Assembly (NCBI RefSeq): GCF_016907995.1
Contig: NZ_JAFBDA010000001.1
Location: forward strand, 372,001-436,000
DNA from: Clostridium sardiniense
GTDB taxonomy: Bacteria; Bacillota; Clostridia; Clostridiales; Clostridiaceae
DNA: 64,000 nt
Reading direction: 5' to 3'
The notes beneath the pieces were generated by a model. That model was given only the letters and a program-made list of their open reading frames with translations, was not told the DNA's origin and searched no databases. Made by a program: the position numbers and the translations under genes. Shown here in pieces: positions 52,388-61,792 of this stretch. The first letter of the stretch is position 1. Each line of letters starts with the position of its first letter.

Positions 52388-53293
52388 ATGAAAATTATAA
52401 TTGTTAATAGAAGTAACTTTTATAAGATATTTAATTATTGGAAAGAGATTTCAAAGGATATTCCGTATTTCTATCAAGTTGATATAGAAGGTTTAAAAAC
52501 TTGTTTCTTTGAAGATAGTTATGAAGGTGAAAAAATGTTTGATTATATAGAAACTTACTTAGTAGAGGAAGATAAGGAAGTTCTAGGGTTTATTCAGTTT
52601 GGACAGCCTCATATATATTTTGATACTACTGGTGAGAAACTTTATTCGCCTAATATAGGTATAATAAGAAATATTTATTTCAATGAAGGCAGAGCTGATG
52701 CAGGTAATTTATTAATAAAAAAGGCTCAAGAGAATTTTAGTAATAATAAATTTGACAGCTACTTTGCTTTTAATCATAGTTTAGGATTAAGCTGTAATGC
52801 ACGTCATGGTAAGCTTCATGAAAGTAAAATCTATATTGCAGATTTACTTAAAGAGTATGGATATCATATTGAACATGAAAATATATATTATAGTATTGAT
52901 TTAACAGAAATAGGTGAAGATTCTTCTTATTTATGCGATGCCTCCGCTTATAAAGATATTAAGTTAATTAAGAATGGGGTAAGTAAATATAATAAAGAGA
53001 TTATTGATTTAGTCTATAAGAATGAAAAAGTAGGAGAAGTTAAAATCTTATATTTAAATAAAATAAATACTGCCTACGTGAATGTTATATGGATAGATGA
53101 TAATCATAGAAGCAAAGGTCTTGGAGGTAAATTTATTAGAGTAATTTCTAAAGACTTAATAGACAATGGGTTTACTAGAATGGATTTAGATACAGCAAAA
53201 AATAATATAAGTGCCCAAAGGTTTTATGACAGAAATGGATTTACCAATAGAGGTATTACAAGAAGTTATATGAGAGATGGAGAAGAGATATAG
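52388..53293 (+). CDS. GNAT family N-acetyltransferase with two domain halves
   Basis: A 301-residue protein. The C-terminal half has a clear GNAT core (VIWIDDNHRSKGLGGKFI, the acetyl-CoA pyrophosphate loop) and RFYDRNGFTNRG at the end. The N-terminal half (~1-150) seems a second, weaker GNAT-like unit, as in mycothiol-synthase-like tandem proteins. The start is the ATG at 52388 behind GAGAGGGAAG. The acceptor is unknown and it is monocistronic. Confidence 0.8.
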   Translation: MKIIIVNRSNFYKIFNYWKEISKDIPYFYQVDIEGLKTCFFEDSYEGEKMFDYIETYLVEEDKEVLGFIQFGQPHIYFDTTGEKLYSPNIGIIRNIYFNEGRADAGNLLIKKAQENFSNNKFDSYFAFNHSLGLSCNARHGKLHESKIYIADLLKEYGYHIEHENIYYSIDLTEIGEDSSYLCDASAYKDIKLIKNGVSKYNKEIIDLVYKNEKVGEVKILYLNKINTAYVNVIWIDDNHRSKGLGGKFIRVISKDLIDNGFTRMDLDTAKNNISAQRFYDRNGFTNRGITRSYMRDGEEI

Positions 53294-53437
53294 CTAACGA
53301 AAGAGATAGAAAATTAGTGTATTGTATGAGACTAAATGAATTTAAATTAATAAATAATTATAGAAATAATAAAAAAATATAGAGTGATTTTTTGCAAATA
53401 TATCTGTTAATAAACTTAGTATTATAAATAAGATTAG

Positions 53438-53486
53438 AATAGCTTTCGTTTTTGGAGTAAATAATAATAAACGAAAGCTATTTAAA
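53438..53486 (+). terminator. hairpin between the GNAT and DeoR genes
   Basis: A 14-bp perfect stem AATAGCTTTCGTTT/AAACGAAAGCTATT with a 17-nt loop. The trailing T-run is weak. Confidence 0.6.
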
Positions 53487-53543
53487 TTGCAATCGAAATA
53501 ATTGTATGATATTGTATTAATGAAAAGAGTGGTGAATTGATAT

Positions 53544-54305
53544 ATGGCTAAGATGTTAGATAGACATACTAAAATTTTAGAGTTATTAACAGAGAATAAA
53601 AAAATAGAAGTTACTAAGTTATCTGAGTTATTAAATGTGTCTCAAGTAACTATTCGTAAAGATTTAATACAATTAGAAAATAAAGGTCTTATTATTAGAG
53701 AGCATGGTTTTGCAACATTAAATTCAAGTGATGATATTAATAATCGTTTAGCTTATCACTATGATATTAAAAGAAGGATTGCAACAGTCGCTACTGAGTC
53801 AGTAATGGATGGAGAAACTGTTATGATAGAATCAGGGTCTTGCTGTGCATTAGTTGCCCTTGAAATAGCAAGAACAAAAAAAGATATTACCATCATTACA
53901 AATTCAGCTTTTATCGCTGAATATATAAGAAAAGAATCCAATACAAGAATTATTTTGTTAGGTGGAGAATATCAAAATGAGTCTCAAGTAATGGTTGGGC
54001 CTATTACTAGAAAATGTGTAGAATCTTTCTTTGTAGATAAATTATTTATTGGAACTGATGGGTTTTCAGAAGCATCAGGATTTACAGGCAAGGATTATAT
54101 GAGAAGTGAAACCGTACGTGATATGGCAAAACAAGCTAATCATGTAATCATTGTTACTGAGTCAACTAAATTTTCTCAAAAGGGTGTTGTTAATTTAATT
54201 GAAACTGATGAGATTAGTTCTGTTGTAACGGATGTAAATATACCTAAAGAATATGAAGATTATTTGTCTAGTAAAAATATAGAAGTAAAAAAAGTAGAAT
54301 ATTAA
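53544..54305 (+). CDS. DeoR/GlpR-family transcriptional regulator
   Basis: A 253-residue DeoR regulator. The N-terminal winged HTH has KIEVTKLSELLNVSQVTIRK, the family's D-H-like recognition helix, and the C-terminal sugar-phosphate isomerase-like domain has ESGSCCALVALEIA, TNSAFIAEYI, GPITRKCVESFF and KLFIGTDGFS. It senses a phosphorylated sugar. The location next to the glycyl-radical enzyme, activase and aldolase genes makes it their likely regulator. It has its own terminator downstream. Confidence 0.9.
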   Translation: MAKMLDRHTKILELLTENKKIEVTKLSELLNVSQVTIRKDLIQLENKGLIIREHGFATLNSSDDINNRLAYHYDIKRRIATVATESVMDGETVMIESGSCCALVALEIARTKKDITIITNSAFIAEYIRKESNTRIILLGGEYQNESQVMVGPITRKCVESFFVDKLFIGTDGFSEASGFTGKDYMRSETVRDMAKQANHVIIVTESTKFSQKGVVNLIETDEISSVVTDVNIPKEYEDYLSSKNIEVKKVEY

Positions 54306-54389
54306 AAGGGACTGTATTAAAATAGCCAGTGCCTAAAATAGAACTTATACTTATAGAATATTAAGCAATCAGTACAAGTTTAATAATAA

Positions 54390-54427
54390 AACCAGTAGAA
54401 ATATTCATTCTACTGGTTAAATTTTTG
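54390..54427. terminator. bidirectional terminator between the DeoR gene and the activase gene
   Basis: An 11-bp stem AACCAGTAGAA/TTCTACTGGTT with a 7-nt loop and TTTTTG after it. The minus-strand activase gene ends near it from the other side. Confidence 0.75.
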
Positions 54428-54483
54428 TTCGTAGCTATTCATATAATTTACTAAATTGTAGTTATGAGGTGGCCCCTGCTTTA

Positions 54484-55383
54484 TTAGAAGAAGCAATTAA
54501 ATCCTTTATTAATAAATACTTCTTGATAATTCTTTAAATCTTCAGGGTGCAAAGCTTTTGTATCTTTTAGAGTGTATACTTTATTTAACATATCATATTT
54601 TTTTTCACCAAATTGGTGGAATGGAAGAAGTTGCACACGTTCTGCACCAACATCTTTTAATAAATCTGCTATTCCACTAGCATCTTCTAAAGAATTATTA
54701 AAATCAGGTATAACTGGAATTCTTGGCAAAACATTTATTTCATTTTCAATTGCCCATTTCAAGTTTTGAGTAATCAAATCATTATAAACACCGGTACCTT
54801 CAAAATGTTTATTACTATCATAATGCTTAACATCAAATAGTAGTAGGTCAAACAAAATAGAGAGTTCTTTAAACACTTCATGATCAATGTATCCAGTTGT
54901 TTCAATTGCAACATTTATATTTTCTTTTTTTAAAGCTGCAACTAGCTCCTTTAGGAAGGCTGGTTGGCTCATTCCTTCACCACCTGAAATTGTTACACCT
55001 CCATTTGATTCCTCATAGAAATCTTTGTCTTTAAGACATTTATCAAGAATTTCTTCAATTTCTTTATATTCACCTTCATTTTTAAGAGCATCATTAGGAC
55101 AATTTGCGATACATTGTAAACATCCTATACATTTTTTATCATCAATAGTGATTCTATTATCAATTATGCTAATAGCATTTTGGTTACAAGTACTAATACA
55201 TGTCTTACATCTTGAACATTTTGATTGATCCCATAGTATTTGAATACTATCTAGCTGTGATTCAGGGTTAGAACACCATTTGCATCTTAAAGGACACCCT
55301 TTAAAAAATACAGTAGTTCTTATTCCAGGACCGTCATGAATACTAAATTTTTGAATATTAAATATTATACCTTTATCTTTCAT
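54484..55383 (-). CDS. glycyl-radical-enzyme activase (radical SAM, PflE/YbiY-like)
   Basis: A 299-residue radical SAM activase that creates the glycyl radical on its partner. The SAM cluster is Cys30-x3-Cys34-x2-Cys37 (CPLRCKWC). Two extra 4Fe-4S clusters sit in an inserted ferredoxin-like domain (Cys56/59/62/66 and Cys85/88/91/95). SGGEGMSQP is the GGE motif. The start ATG at 55383 is divergent from the enzyme gene, 206 bp apart. E. coli YbiY is the same type. It works only without oxygen. Confidence 0.93.
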   Translation of the reverse strand: MKDKGIIFNIQKFSIHDGPGIRTTVFFKGCPLRCKWCSNPESQLDSIQILWDQSKCSRCKTCISTCNQNAISIIDNRITIDDKKCIGCLQCIANCPNDALKNEGEYKEIEEILDKCLKDKDFYEESNGGVTISGGEGMSQPAFLKELVAALKKENINVAIETTGYIDHEVFKELSILFDLLLFDVKHYDSNKHFEGTGVYNDLITQNLKWAIENEINVLPRIPVIPDFNNSLEDASGIADLLKDVGAERVQLLPFHQFGEKKYDMLNKVYTLKDTKALHPEDLKNYQEVFINKGFNCFF

Positions 55384-55446
55384 ATTACTTCCTCCCCTTA
55401 TTATATTTATATAATAGCATTATAGGTTATCAAAGTAAATAAAATT

Positions 55447-55516
55447 GTTTCAAATGAAACTTTTTTATATTCTTTATGAAATAAAATATTGACAATAATA
55501 CTTAATATGATAGTAT
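55447..55516. promoter_or_regulatory. divergent control region of the glycyl-radical locus
   Basis: An inverted repeat GTTTCA-AA-TGAAAC (55447-55460) lies between the divergent activase and enzyme genes. Plus-strand promoter boxes TTGACA (55489-55494) and TAGTAT (55511-55516) with 16-bp spacing follow. The inverted repeat is a candidate operator for the DeoR protein. Confidence 0.55.
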
Positions 55517-55589
55517 GTAATTATAGACGAAAGGAAATGAACTTATGAATGAAACTTAAATAATATATTTCCCTTAAGGAGGAGAAAGA

Positions 55590-57998
55590 ATGAAAAATCA
55601 TTTTGGATTATTAACTAATAGAATGTATGATTTTAGAGAAGAATTATTAGAAACTAAAGCATCAGTTGATGCTACAAGAGCAATTCTTACTACTGAGGCT
55701 TATAGAGAACACGCAGATAAGCCAATAATCGTGAAAAGAGCATACATGCTTAAAAACATTTTAGAGAAGATGCCTATCTTTATTGAAAAGCAAACATTAA
55801 TTGTTGGTAACCAAGCAAAAGCTAATAGAGCAGCTCCTATTTTCCCTGAATATGCTATGGATTGGGTAGTCAGAGAGTTAGATGAGTTTGAAAAAAGAGA
55901 TGGTGATGTTTTCTATATTGATGAAGAGACTAAAGAAGAACTTAGAAATATAGCTCCATATTGGGAACATAACACAACTCTTGATAAAGGTTTAGCAAAT
56001 ATTCCTCCAAGTAGTAGGGTATTATATGATTTAGGAATTATTAAAGCTGAGGGAAATATTACTAGTGGTGACGCCCATATTGCAGTTGATTATGGACGCA
56101 TTATGAAAAATGGATTAAAGGAATATGAGGAAAGGACTATTGCTGCAATAGATGCGCTAGACCTTACTGACTTCCATAATATAAAAAAATATCATTTCTA
56201 TGAAGCAATACTAATTGTAATGGATGCAATTAAAACTTTTGCTAAAAGATATTCTAATTTAGCAAAAGATATGGCAGAAAAAGAAAATGATGAAACTAGA
56301 AAAATGGAATTAATAGAAATTGCTAGAATAATGGATAAAGTTCCATATGAACCATCAGGCAGCTTCTATGAAGCAGTTCAATCAATGTGGTTTGTGCATT
56401 TAATTCTTCAAATTGAATCTAATGGACATTCATTATCATATGGTAGAATGGATCAATATTTATATCCATATTTAGAAAAAGATTTAGAAAGTGGAAATAT
56501 TACTGAAGATAAAGCTGTTGAGTTATTAACAAATTTATGGCTTAAAACATTCACAATCAATAAAGTAAGAAGTTGGTCTCATACACAATTTAGTGCTGGA
56601 TCACCTTTATATCAAAATGTTACTGTTGGTGGACAAACTATAGATAAAAAAGATGCAGTTAATAAATTATCTTATTTAATTTTAAAATCTGTTGCTCAAA
56701 CAAAATTACCTCAGCCTAACCTAACTGTTAGATATCATAAAGGGTTAGATGATAAATTTATGAATGAAGCAATTGAAGTTCTTAAATTAGGAACTGGAAT
56801 GCCTGCCTTTAATTCAGATGAAGTTATTATTCCTTCATTTATTGAGAAAGGTGTTACAGAAGAAGATGCTTATAACTATAGTGCAATTGGTTGTGTTGAA
56901 GTTGCTGTTCCTGGTAAATGGGGATATCGTTGCACAGGTATGAGTTTTATAAATTTCCCTAAGACATTATTAATTGCAATGAATGAAGGGGTTGATCCTG
57001 CTAGCAAAACTAAACTAGTTGAAGGATTAACACATTTTGATAATATGGCAAGTTATGAAGAGTTAAAAGAAGCGTGGGATATAACTATCCGTGAATTTAC
57101 TAAGCATAGTGTTATTATTGAAAATTGCTGTGATTTAGTTTTAGAAGATGATGTACCAGATGTGCTATGTAGTGCTTTAACTGATGATTGTATTGGTAGA
57201 GGTAAGCCTCTAAAAGAAGGTGGAGCTATATATGACTTTATCTCAGGATTACAAGTGGGTATTGCAAACTTAGCTGATTCCCTTGCTGCAATTAAAAAGT
57301 TAGTATTTGAAGAAAAGAAAATTTCTACAACAGAGTTATGGAATGCTTTAATGGAGGACTTTGCAAGTGACAAAGGTAAAATGATTCAAAAAACATTGAT
57401 TGAGGATGCTCCTAAATATGGTAATGATGATGATTATGTAGATAAGCTAGTTGTTGATGCTTACAACACTTATATAGATGAGGTTAAAAAGTATCCAAAT
57501 ACAAGATACGGAAGAGGACCAATTGGTGGAGTTAGATATGCAGGAACTTCATCAATATCAGCAAATGTAGGTCAGGGGAAAGGTACTTTAGCAACTCCAG
57601 ATGGACGTAATGCTGGAACACCTCTTGCTGAAGGATGTTCACCATCACATGCAATGGATCAAAATGGACCAACAGCTGTATTTAAGACAGTTTCTAAATT
57701 GCCAACTCGTGAAATTACAGGGGGAGTATTGTTAAATCAAAAGGTTACTCCTGCTATGTTATCCACAGAAGAGAATAAGATTAAATTAGCAATGTTAATT
57801 AGAACATTCTTTAATAGATTAGAAGGATTCCATGTACAATATAACGTAGTTTCTAGGGATACCTTATTAGATGCTCAAGCGAATCCTGAAAAATACCGTG
57901 ATTTAATTGTTCGTGTAGCTGGATATTCTGCATTCTTTAATGTGCTATCAAAGCAAACACAAGATGATATTATTGAAAGAACAGAACAAACATTATAA
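55590..57998 (+). CDS. glycyl radical enzyme (PflD/YbiW-like; candidate 1,5-anhydroglucitol-6-phosphate lyase)
   Basis: An 802-residue glycyl radical enzyme. The radical Gly is Gly778 in RVAGYSAFF. The thiyl Cys is Cys435 followed by Glu437 in AIGCVEVAVPGK, the Cys-x-Glu layout of dehydratase-type enzymes and not of pyruvate formate-lyase. It resembles E. coli YbiW. I recall work assigning the YbiW/YbiY/FSA set to an anaerobic pathway from 1,5-anhydroglucitol-6-phosphate via 1-deoxyfructose-6-phosphate. The same three functions are here, so I favour that activity. The exact substrate remains inference. GGAGGAG precedes the ATG. Confidence 0.8.
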   Translation: MKNHFGLLTNRMYDFREELLETKASVDATRAILTTEAYREHADKPIIVKRAYMLKNILEKMPIFIEKQTLIVGNQAKANRAAPIFPEYAMDWVVRELDEFEKRDGDVFYIDEETKEELRNIAPYWEHNTTLDKGLANIPPSSRVLYDLGIIKAEGNITSGDAHIAVDYGRIMKNGLKEYEERTIAAIDALDLTDFHNIKKYHFYEAILIVMDAIKTFAKRYSNLAKDMAEKENDETRKMELIEIARIMDKVPYEPSGSFYEAVQSMWFVHLILQIESNGHSLSYGRMDQYLYPYLEKDLESGNITEDKAVELLTNLWLKTFTINKVRSWSHTQFSAGSPLYQNVTVGGQTIDKKDAVNKLSYLILKSVAQTKLPQPNLTVRYHKGLDDKFMNEAIEVLKLGTGMPAFNSDEVIIPSFIEKGVTEEDAYNYSAIGCVEVAVPGKWGYRCTGMSFINFPKTLLIAMNEGVDPASKTKLVEGLTHFDNMASYEELKEAWDITIREFTKHSVIIENCCDLVLEDDVPDVLCSALTDDCIGRGKPLKEGGAIYDFISGLQVGIANLADSLAAIKKLVFEEKKISTTELWNALMEDFASDKGKMIQKTLIEDAPKYGNDDDYVDKLVVDAYNTYIDEVKKYPNTRYGRGPIGGVRYAGTSSISANVGQGKGTLATPDGRNAGTPLAEGCSPSHAMDQNGPTAVFKTVSKLPTREITGGVLLNQKVTPAMLSTEENKIKLAMLIRTFFNRLEGFHVQYNVVSRDTLLDAQANPEKYRDLIVRVAGYSAFFNVLSKQTQDDIIERTEQTL

Positions 57999-58010
57999 GG
58001 AGATAAAGCT

Positions 58011-58688
58011 ATGAAATTTATTATTGATGATGCAAATATTGAATTAATTAAAAATATATATGAGTATTTCCCAGTAGATGGTGTAACTTCAAACCCAACT
58101 ATATTATCAAAGGCAGGAAGAAATCCATTTGAAGTATTAAAAGAGATACGTGAATTTATTGGTAAGGATGCAGAGCTTCATGTTCAAGTTATATCTAAAA
58201 AAGCAGAAGATATGCTAGAAGAGGCAGACCGTATATTAAAAGAATTAGGTAATAATACATTTATTAAAGTACCTGTTACTAGAGAAGGTCTAAAAGCAAT
58301 TAAAGCATTAAAAGCTAAAGGGATTAATGTTACAGCAACAGCTATATATACTTCTATGCAAGCGTATCTAGCAGGAAAGGCAGGAGCTGATTATGCAGCA
58401 CCATACATTAATAGAATTGATAATTTAGGTTTTGATGGTATTGAAGTTGCAAAAGAAATTCATGATATCTTTAAAAATAATGGATTGAAATGTGAAGTAT
58501 TAGGAGCTAGTTTTAAAAACTCTAAACAAGTATTAGAATTAGCTAAATATGGAGTAGGGGCTTCAACAGTAAGTCCTGATGTTATTGAAGGGTTATTAAA
58601 AAATGATGCTGTTACTTGTGCAGTGGATGTTTTCACTAAAGACTTTGAAAAATTATGTGGTGAAAATAAAACAATGAAGAATATTTAA
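58011..58688 (+). CDS. fsa: fructose-6-phosphate aldolase / transaldolase-like protein (FSA type)
   Basis: A 225-residue class I aldolase of the FSA/TalC family. The Schiff-base Lys86 is in TFIKVPVT, Asp6 in FIIDDANI and Asn28 in GVTSNPT. FSA cleaves or joins sugar phosphates with hydroxyacetone or dihydroxyacetone as donor. It starts 13 bp after the glycyl radical enzyme, with AAGGAGAT in front, so the two are one transcript. In E. coli, fsaA sits beside ybiW and ybiY. It likely splits 1-deoxyfructose-6-phosphate into glyceraldehyde-3-phosphate and hydroxyacetone. Confidence 0.88.
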   Translation: MKFIIDDANIELIKNIYEYFPVDGVTSNPTILSKAGRNPFEVLKEIREFIGKDAELHVQVISKKAEDMLEEADRILKELGNNTFIKVPVTREGLKAIKALKAKGINVTATAIYTSMQAYLAGKAGADYAAPYINRIDNLGFDGIEVAKEIHDIFKNNGLKCEVLGASFKNSKQVLELAKYGVGASTVSPDVIEGLLKNDAVTCAVDVFTKDFEKLCGENKTMKNI

Positions 58689-58689
58689 A

Positions 58690-58769
58690 GATAGTAAAGA
58701 GGGTAAGGAAACTTACCTTTTTTTACTATCAAAGAGATAATAAATTTAAATATTTATTATCTCTTTTTT
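58690..58769 (+). terminator. two terminators in series after the aldolase gene
   Basis: The first is a nested hairpin, GATAGTAAA...TTTACTATC enclosing GGTAAG-GAAA-CTTACC with a T7 run. The second (58731-58769) is AAAGAGATAATAAAT/ATTTATTATCTCTTT plus T. Confidence 0.85.
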
Positions 58770-59613
58770 ATTATTCATTAAATTACAGCCACGTAATTTA
58801 TGCTAAGTAGATTGAAGTAATAATTTATATGGGGAGTATAAAATATTTATATGAGTAAAAATATTACAAAAATTTTATATATAAATTAATAAAAATGTAA
58901 AAATATATATAAAGAATGAAATTTTTATAAAGTTTTTTCGACAAATTTATTGACAAATGACGTAATGTGAAATTAATATATATAAGGGCTAGCGTTTGCA
59001 GGAAATATGTTTAATCATTAGGTAATAGTTAACAAGATTTTCTAAGGCGTTTTATAAATTATAAATAACTATGGGATAATTATATTTATAATTGTAGAAA
59101 ATTTAACATTAAAATATTAAGTAATTATTTCGTGTGTATATTTATACTGTATTGATAGAAAAGTAAAAGAGTTATATAAATTAAATAATTGCAATGATGT
59201 AGATAAAATCGATAAGCATATTTATTGTATATCACCTAATTGAAAATAAATAGTTCTGGGTGGTTTAATAAAATATGTAGAGAATATTAACTAAGGAAAA
59301 AGCAAATATTATTTAAAGAAGAACAAAAAAAAATAGATTTTATATTTATTTAAACAGGTATCATTTTTTTTATATATAATAGATATTTTTTTAACAAGAT
59401 AGAGTACATAAATAAAACAGTAAATCTACTTTTCTATAATATTTATTTATATTTTAATAACCTTTTTGAAATACTTATATATAAGTAATCTTTAATTTTA
59501 CCTTATATTATAGCATAGTTAATTTCAGTAAAAATTAGCTATTTAGTTAGTATTTATTTTATCATCAAATAGATATTGATTGAAATATTCAACAAAAGAA
59601 AGAAGGCGAAAAA
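58770..59613 (+). other. ~845-bp AT-rich noncoding gap upstream of the PTS IIC gene
   Basis: No ORF with a ribosome site and family match was found. A promoter candidate TTGACA (~58950) with an 18-bp spacer and TAATAT lies at 58950-58980, far (~630 bp) from the PTS gene. The following GGGCTAGCGTTTGCAGG patch is locally GC-rich. The region may hold a decayed gene, a small RNA or a long leader. I cannot choose. Confidence 0.4.
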
Positions 59614-60708
59614 ATGTCACAGAAGAGTACATCTGAGAAGAAAAAAGATAATGAAGTAGAAAAGGCTGACAGATTAACTCCCAAAGATTATCTAAATAAA
59701 GTTTTAGCTGGAACTGCTACAGGAATTGTTGTTGGATTAATACCAAACGCAATTTTAGGAGAGATCTTTAAAGCGTTAAGAGGAAGTTATCCAATCTTTG
59801 GAGACCTTTATAACGTTGTAAATATTATGCAATTCCTTGTTCCAGTAATGGTTGGGGTTTTAATAGCATTACAATTTAAATTTAATCCTATGCAATCAAT
59901 TATTGTTGGAGCCGCAGCATTTTTAGGTTCAGGAGCTTATAAAGTTACTGAAGCAGGAGTGCAAATGGTGGGAATTGGTGATTTAATAAATGTTATGCTA
60001 GTTTCCTTTTTAGCAGTATATGTTATTCGTTTAATTGGAGATAGATTAGGGTCATTAACAGTTTTACTTTTACCAATTATAGTAGGTGCAGGCGTAGGTG
60101 CGATTGGATTATTCATGCTTCCTTATGTAAAGCAAATTACTGTTTATATAGGTAACTTAATTAATACGTTTACTACTTTACAACCATTATTAATGGCTAT
60201 TTTAATTAGCGTTTCATTCTCAATTTTAATTATTTCTCCAATCTCAACAGTAGCTATTGGTATTGCTATCGGAGTTACTGGATTAGGAGCAGGTTCTGCA
60301 GCAATTGGTGTTGCTGCGTGTACAGCTATATTAGTTATTGGTTCTAGAAGAGTAAACCAAAGTGGAGTTACTTTAGCTGTATTATTAGGAGCAATGAAAA
60401 TGATGATGCCAAACTTAGTAGAGTATCCAAGATTAGCTATTCCAGTTGTTGCTAATGCTATTTTAGGAGGAATTGGAGCATATATGTTCAATATTCTTGG
60501 AACACCAAGTAGTGCTGGATTTGGTCTAGTTGGTTTAGTTGGTCCAATTGCTTCTGTTAATGCAGCAGCTGGAGCAGCAGGTGCTATCATTAGCGCTATC
60601 GTAGCTTTCATCGTTATCCCATTTGTAGGTGGATTTATAATTGATCTAGTTTGCAGAAAAGTTCTACATTTATATACAGATGAAATTTTTAAATTTATAC
60701 AAAGCTAA
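59614..60708 (+). CDS. stand-alone PTS IIC-type transporter (EIIC_2 family)
   Basis: A 364-residue membrane protein with about ten helices matching the EIIC_2 (PF13303-type) permease family. The N-terminal 30 residues are hydrophilic and Lys/Glu-rich. The Gly/Ala-rich middle (GIAIGVTGLGAGSAAIGVAA) and the GPIASVNAAAG segment are typical. No IIA or IIB domain or gene is nearby, so normal phosphotransfer is doubtful. It is followed 45 bp later by ketopantoate reductase, a pairing seen in other Firmicutes, which suggests transport of a pantoate-related or sugar-acid compound. Confidence 0.75.
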   Translation: MSQKSTSEKKKDNEVEKADRLTPKDYLNKVLAGTATGIVVGLIPNAILGEIFKALRGSYPIFGDLYNVVNIMQFLVPVMVGVLIALQFKFNPMQSIIVGAAAFLGSGAYKVTEAGVQMVGIGDLINVMLVSFLAVYVIRLIGDRLGSLTVLLLPIIVGAGVGAIGLFMLPYVKQITVYIGNLINTFTTLQPLLMAILISVSFSILIISPISTVAIGIAIGVTGLGAGSAAIGVAACTAILVIGSRRVNQSGVTLAVLLGAMKMMMPNLVEYPRLAIPVVANAILGGIGAYMFNILGTPSSAGFGLVGLVGPIASVNAAAGAAGAIISAIVAFIVIPFVGGFIIDLVCRKVLHLYTDEIFKFIQS

Positions 60709-60736
60709 TGAAAAAATTTATACAAAACTAATGAAT
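60691..60736 (+). repeat. 23-bp tandem duplication over the stop of the PTS IIC gene
   Basis: AAATTTATACAAAGCTAATG (60691 on) is repeated almost exactly from 60714, with G to A at one base. The first copy contains the stop codon TAA, and the second copy lies in the short gap before panE. A recent tandem duplication. Confidence 0.7.
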
Positions 60737-60753
60737 TGGAGTGTGAATAACTA

Positions 60754-61680
60754 ATGAAAATCGCAATTGCTGGAGCCGGCGCAATGGGCTCACGTTATGG
60801 TTATATGTTACATGAAAAAGGAAATGATGTATTATTAATTGATGGTTGGGAAGATCACGTAAAGGCTATCAATGAAAGTGGATTGAGAATTGATGAAAAT
60901 GGAACAAGCAAAAATGTAAAAATTCCAGCTGTTCTACCAAAGGATGCAACAGAAGTTCCAGATTTAGTTATACTATTTACTAAATCAATGGGGTTAGAAG
61001 CAATGTTAACTTCTATTAAAAATATATTAGGTCCAAATACTAAAGTATTATGCTTATTAAATGGATTAGGACATGAAGAAACAGTTGCTAAATATGTAAA
61101 TAAGAAGAATATATTCATGGGAGTAACTTTATGGACAGCAGGATTAGTTGGGCCTGGACATGTTACATTAACTGGTGATGGTAGCTTAGAAGTTCAAAAT
61201 ATTGATTCAAGTATGACTGATGAAGCTAAAGAAATCTGTGATGTGTTAAGTGAAGCTGGTTTAAAAGCTCATTATAGTGAAAATGTTGTATTCTCAATTT
61301 GGCGTAAAGCTTGCGTTAATGGTACTTTAAATAGTTGTTGCACACTTTTAGATTGCAATATAAGACAATTTGGAAGCTTAGGTGAGACTTCAAATATAAT
61401 TCGTAGAATTATTACTGAATTCTCAGAAGTAGCAAAACACTATGGAGTAACATTAGATGTTGAAGAAACTGCAAAGGGAATAGAAGCAATATATGATCCA
61501 AGTCAAGCTGGTGAGCATTACCCATCAATGCACCAAGATTTAATTCAGCATCACCGTCGTACAGAAATTGACTATATTAACGGATATGTTTCAAGAAAAG
61601 CAAAAGAGTTAGGAATATCAGCTCCATATAATGATCTAATTACTAGTTTTATTCATGCAAAAGAAGATTTACTTGTTTAA
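60754..61680 (+). CDS. ketopantoate reductase family (2-dehydropantoate 2-reductase)
   Basis: A 308-residue ApbA/PanE protein. GAGAMGSRYG (residues 6-15) is the NADPH-binding loop, NGLGHEE the mid-domain motif, the catalytic Lys is in IWRKACVNGTLN, and SMHQDLIQHHRRTEIDYING is the C-terminal signature. The biosynthetic enzyme reduces ketopantoate to pantoate for coenzyme A. No panB or panC is near, so a related 2-oxo acid could be the true substrate of this transporter-linked copy. TTGGAGTG precedes the ATG. Confidence 0.88.
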   Translation: MKIAIAGAGAMGSRYGYMLHEKGNDVLLIDGWEDHVKAINESGLRIDENGTSKNVKIPAVLPKDATEVPDLVILFTKSMGLEAMLTSIKNILGPNTKVLCLLNGLGHEETVAKYVNKKNIFMGVTLWTAGLVGPGHVTLTGDGSLEVQNIDSSMTDEAKEICDVLSEAGLKAHYSENVVFSIWRKACVNGTLNSCCTLLDCNIRQFGSLGETSNIIRRIITEFSEVAKHYGVTLDVEETAKGIEAIYDPSQAGEHYPSMHQDLIQHHRRTEIDYINGYVSRKAKELGISAPYNDLITSFIHAKEDLLV

Positions 61681-61760
61681 TATTAAGAATAAGATATTGT
61701 TTCTTTAATACCAAATGACTTTACTTTAATACTGTTACTTATGATATTTATAATATTTTT

Positions 61761-61792
61761 AGAGCAACATTTAATATAATCTTGCTCTTTTT
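61761..61792 (+). terminator. terminator after the ketopantoate reductase gene
   Basis: A 7-bp stem AGAGCAA/TTGCTCT followed by TTTT. The following ~200 bp (61793-61980) have no clear gene. A 36-codon frame near 61796 with no start is not convincing. Confidence 0.6.

Noticed and set aside
60144-60611. Long minus-strand ORF inside the PTS IIC gene
   Set aside because: Ala/Pro/Ile-rich shadow of the Gly/Ala-rich membrane protein, with no ribosome site and no family.
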